In this document: one piece after another, positions 59,979 through 64,000 of the stretch
Layout: every line of letters starts with the position of its first letter
How positions within the stretch are numbered: position 1 is the stretch's first letter
NCBI GenBank assembly: GCA_949752795.1
Contig: OX457056.1
Coordinates: 97,424,942 to 97,488,941 of the forward strand
Direction of reading: 5' to 3'
Length of the DNA stretch: 64,000 bases
DNA from: Hyperoodon ampullatus
Taxonomy: Eukaryota; Chordata; Mammalia; Artiodactyla; Ziphiidae
Translations under genes and position numbers: made by a program
The notes under the pieces: generated by a model
What the model was told of the DNA's origin: nothing
Seen by the model: only the letters and a program-made list of their open reading frames with translations
Databases searched by the model: none

Positions 59979-60850
59979 TCAAATGAGTTTTTTTCTGTAG
60001 CTGAAAGAGACAATAATAAGAAGCATTCTTATATTTCTTAGGTTACTGACCAAAATTGAGGCATATGGTGCTTGTGTATGGACTGTATTTATGATATAGA
60101 ATTATTTTAAAACGTCAGAAAATGCTTATTTCTTAGCCATTTAATATTTTCTGTCCCACTGTCACCATAACAGAAAATCTAAAAGTGTATGACAAAATTA
60201 GCAGTGAAAAAGTATTTTGTGGATCTAATTTTAAAAGAAAAAAAAATGGCTAAAACTCAATCAGTGACAAGCTTGTAGCGATAATCACATTTGTAAAAAC
60301 CTCAAAGTGCTGCATGTCAGAATTATTTTGCCCTTTAACAACTGATTGCACAGAACTTAGCTTACAGATTTACTTAACTCACAAGATTTTCATATTTATT
60401 GTTACATAGTCAGAACACTGGCTTTCTAGACAGAATATATTTTTTTCAAATGGAAGTGATTTGGTGGCCTACAATTACAAACCTGCCTTAACAGATTCCA
60501 CTTTTATAGTAGAGTGTTTCAGAACCATATCTTACTCTTCTGACTGGTTTCAGAAAAGGGGTAACTTCAAATTATTTAGAATTCTAATCTTCAAATTATG
60601 CTTTTTTCTTGTCAAGATTTGCCACCTTTCATTTGCTTTATATCAATTTATTGGACATGTGCTCATCTAGGACGGCCAACTCTCCTGTTTTGTCTGGGAC
60701 TGTGGAGATTCCTGGATGTAGTAATTTTCAGGGCTAAAACTGCTTAAGGCCATGTGAACCTGGATGATTGATTACTCTATCCTTACCCCTTATGTACATA
60801 TAGGATGAATGCCCATCACTTTTTAATTCTGATCTTATTTAGGTACTTTA
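59979..60850. other. Unique AT-rich DNA
   Basis: No recognisable gene or repeat. Confidence 0.5.
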
Positions 60851-60854
60851 GTTA

Positions 60855-60995
60855 GCTCCTTTGAGACTTAGTTCTTATCTGTAAAACGGAAATTAATAAT
60901 CTCACCCTCACAGAGTTGTTGCAAGAAATAAAAATAATATCTGTAAAGATTCTAGCACAGCGCTTGACCCATAATAGATAGGCAATAAATGATAA
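60855..60995 (+). mobile_element. MIR SINE relic
   Basis: 'gagacttagttcttatctgtaaaacggaaattaataatctcaccctcacagagttgttgcaagaaataaaaataatatctgtaaagattctagcacagcgcttgacccataatagataggcaataaatg' is a clear MIR 3' half. Confidence 0.88.
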
Positions 60996-61289
60996 TTATT
61001 TGGATTGTCTGTATTATTCTTGGGAAATGGAAATAATTGCTGATACATGTAATATATAAATATACTCAAAAATTAAAAAAATCAATAGAAAAACACGTGA
61101 TAAAAATGAAGTGTCAGCTCTCAGTAGAACTATAAATCGTAGCCTAAGAATATAAACTAGTAGTAGAACTTCAATAGTAATAATAATACATATGTTAGAG
61201 AAAACAAATTTCATTTTTTATTGACTAAGAAAAATATATCAATTGATCAATAAAAATAATGTTAATATCTCATATCTTTAAGAGCATCA

Positions 61290-61700
61290 GAAATCAATAT
61301 TTTCATACCCTCTGATGGAAGTATAAAGTATATAGCATTTATAAAGTCTAATAGACACTGTGTAACAAAATGTCAAACATATCCTTTGGCTGATAATTTT
61401 ACTACTAATGCTCTATACTACAGAAGCCTTTGACATGTAGCCAAAGACTTATGATCAGCAATGGCCACTGAAGCATACCTTTTATAAGGAAAATTGTAAA
61501 CAATCTAAAAAGTAAATATATCATGATGAGTGTATCCACTATACTATGAAACATTATAAAACCATTAAAAACAGTAATATTATAAATTAATAAGTACTGA
61601 CATAGAGATAACTGCATAATGAAGTGTTGCTAAATAAACCTGGGAAGAAAAATACTATACAGAAATAAGTATACAATAAGATATATAGATAGAAAAGTAA
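61290..61700 (+). mobile_element. Probable old L1 3' fragment
   Basis: 'ccttttataaggaaaattgtaaacaatctaaaaagtaaatatatcatgatgagtgtatccactatactatgaaacattataaaaccattaaaaacag' has the layout of old L1M termini. Diverged. Confidence 0.5.
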
Positions 61701-61728
61701 TATTTCTTCTGAAAAATTGTGTGTTTGT

Positions 61729-61794
61729 GAGAGGACAGAGAGATGGGAGGGAAGGGGGGAGGGAGGAAGAGAGAGACAGACACACACACACACC
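61729..61794. repeat. GA-rich low-complexity tract with (CA)n end
   Basis: (GAGA/GGGA)n followed by ACACACACACAC. Confidence 0.9.
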
Positions 61795-61830
61795 TAGGAA
61801 TATACACCAAAGCATTTAAAGCTAGTTTCC

Positions 61831-62032
61831 TAAGGTAGATAGATAGTGGGAAGCAGCCGCAGAGCACAGGGAGATCAGCTCAGTGCTTTGCGACTGCCTG
61901 GAGGGGTGGGATGGGGAGGGTGGGAGGGAGGGAGATGCATGAGGGAAGGGATGTGGGAACAGATGTATATGTATGACTGATTCACTTTGTTATAAAGCAG
62001 AAACTAATTAAAAAAAATAAAAAATAAAAAAT
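61831..62032 (+). mobile_element. Very short L1 3'-end insertion (about 200 bp)
   Basis: 'tagatagtgggaagcagccgcagagcacagggagatcagctc', 'gactgcctggaggggtgggatggggagggtgggagggagggagatg', 'gactgattcactttgttataaagcagaaactaatt' and (AAAAAT)n tail is the cetacean L1 3'UTR end. Perfect 13-bp duplication AAAGCTAGTTTCC at 61818-61830 and 62033-62045. Confidence 0.95.
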
Positions 62033-62045
62033 AAAGCTAGTTTCC

Positions 62046-64000
62046 ACTGGAGAATGAATAAAATAGATTTATCATAATACTTAAACGCTTGTATATTTGA
62101 ATTTTTAATTTATGCATGTATTACTATTGCATTTTAAAGCAATAAATAATAAATAAATAATATCTTTTAAAAAGAAGAGCTTTAAATGTGATGTGTCAGA
62201 AATTTGTCATGCTAGAATATAAAGTCCATGGTTTCAGGACATATGACTATCTTGTTCCTCTCTGAGTCCGGAGTCTTTGCCATAGCACTGGGCATGAGTT
62301 GGTCCTCAAAAATGGTTCAAGAAGCACCCATTCAGTGTTAGTTATTCTACATGGAGCTCAGTTATATAACTGCCTGGGTAGATTGTCAAAGTAGTCCTTA
62401 AAAATTGTACTCACTAGTCTCTCATGAAGCCTTACCATGGTTTTGGGAAGAAATGAGACTTTTTAAATTAAAAAAAGTAAAAACTAGAACAGAGCTTTAT
62501 AAACCAGTTAAGTTTGACAGCACTAGACTGAGCTTGGGAGGGTGAGTATAGTAATGAGACTAACTGAATAGCAAAGAGTGTTTGGGGACAAAGCCAGTGG
62601 AAGATCAACAAAAGCAGACAGGACCTTCAGCCACATGGGCATAAAGAAGGTGACATGAAAGGGGGCAAAAGTCAACATACCTTTCATACTATTTTTCCTA
62701 CAGAAAAGCCAATTTGTATCCATCCTTTTTCATCAATTCGTTTTTTAAATTTTCATTTTAACTTCTTTGAAAACAGGATGTATCTTTCAGCCAGTGGTGT
62801 TTTCAATTTCTGTCAGTCATCCAGGTGACAATTGTGTCAAAAACTGTCCTTGACCCTTTCTGCTAAGATCAAGAAAACTCCAGCTTCAAAAAACCTTAAA
62901 ATTAATTTATGAATTAAATTCTTCCAACTTTATCAAAACAGTCATTCTAACAATAATCTTTGAGGAGTTCTCTTATTTTAAACATGTAAATGGGAAACAG
63001 TGCATTTTACATTAAGGCTGTATAAAATATTAATAATAAGTGTTTTCAGTAATAGCAGCAAGTAAGCTATTAAATTATTCAGGCAACATTAACTCAAACA
63101 ACTGATTTGAGGTGGGAATGGTGGTAGGCTGTGGACCTATAAGAAAGATGAAGGCAAAATGCTTGACCTACAGGTACTGATTGGGTCATTTCCATTCATA
63201 CAAAATAGGCTTGTGGATGGCCTACAAAAGAAATGAACTGGCACTTATCTTCGTCAGTCATATACAGATGCATACACATTTTCTGATATGTGCTTCTTAT
63301 GTGCTGAAGTGGAGTTACAGACGGGAATGAGTTCATTTTATCTACTAAATTGCAGTTAGTTACCATCCAGGAAAAAATATGATTGATTTCAAATTGGTTG
63401 AGGAATTAATAAACTTCTCTGCACTCTCCTCAAGTACCTGCAAGTGAGTTCACTTGGTAACTTCTTCCCAACACCCCTAAGTCTTTGTTTGAAAGACAGT
63501 TTTTGCATATGAGAGACAATTACAATCACCCCCTAGTGATCTTTAATTAGAAAGGCACTTTCACATTGTGTATGTTGTCTGAAATTTTTATATGCCTTTT
63601 CTATATTATGAGTCTAAATTAAAGAACATTTGCAACTCTGAGGTATAAAACCTAGCTCTGTATTTCCTGAGTGATTGTAGCAAATGCCTCATTCTACCGG
63701 GAAAGGGTAAGATGTGGCAAAACACATTTGCCTTAGAAATAGAATAGCTGGTGGATACTGTAGTTACTTGTAAATACCTGAGCAATGTTAAAGTGTCCCT
63801 TTTGATTTATATGCATATTGAAGAACTAAAGCTGTTGACTCTGTTGCAATGTCACAGTAGCATAATGTATCATAGCTATTTTGGGGGTTTAGAGCTACTA
63901 GGAGAAATAAAATACAAATTGACCTTAAATTTATAATATTCTGTATTCAATAGATGTACCAAACCCTGTATGTTATCAATCAGAGGCATCAACTCATATT
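62046..64000. other. Unique AT-rich DNA to the window end
   Basis: No recognisable gene, RNA or interspersed repeat. A weak MIR/L2-like stretch at 62240-62330 is too diverged to call. Confidence 0.5.

Overview
The window is a non-genic, AT-rich stretch of a mammalian nuclear chromosome. It is almost certainly cetacean: it holds at least fourteen copies of the tRNA-derived CHR-type SINE (head GGGCTTCCCTGGTGGCGCAG, or its complement ending CCAGGGAAGCCC), which is characteristic of whales, dolphins and hippos. L1 3' ends are of the artiodactyl/cetacean type, and there are no ruminant BovB elements. No intact protein-coding gene, rRNA, tRNA gene or CRISPR array is visible. Every long open frame I examined is either antisense or out-of-frame reading through a SINE or L1, or unsupported.

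Layout. 1-9000: unique AT-rich DNA with ancient L1, L2, MIR and MER5A relics, one SINE at 3464 and the start of another at 9052. 9000-19000: two SINEs stacked at one target site (12881-13317), an MLT1-type solo LTR (about 13417-13788), a truncated L1 (15945-16920) and an older SINE. 19000-24900: mostly unique DNA plus an old L1 on the minus strand (20290-21650). 24945-29045: a three-level nest, in which an L1 is interrupted by a younger L1 that is itself interrupted by two SINEs. 30118-30476: a long-form SINE. 31567-34219: the most unusual segment. On the minus strand it carries a decayed, apparently intronless open region (about 33238 to 31826) that reads in order as a FLYWCH zinc finger followed by a MULE (Mutator-like) transposase. 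Degenerate 60-bp tandem repeats lie upstream of it, and a splice-site-bounded candidate exon lies just beyond its 3' end on the other strand. 35500-37600: L1 and hAT relics and a tail-less SINE. 37600-42100: the longest repeat-poor block. 42100-45770: an L2, an L1 with clear target-site duplications, a SINE, and an L1 with a twin-priming inversion. 45770-64000: unique DNA with SINEs at 47146, 50621 and 59776, several L2 fragments between 54960 and 59410, a hAT element at 57405, and a 200-bp L1 stub at 61831.

Nothing here forms a working pathway. The content is a record of successive insertions: ancient MIR, L2, hAT, MULE and MaLR; then L1M; then cetartiodactyl L1; then CHR SINEs. Family names come from recognition of consensus features by eye, so boundaries of old repeats are good to a few tens of bases only.
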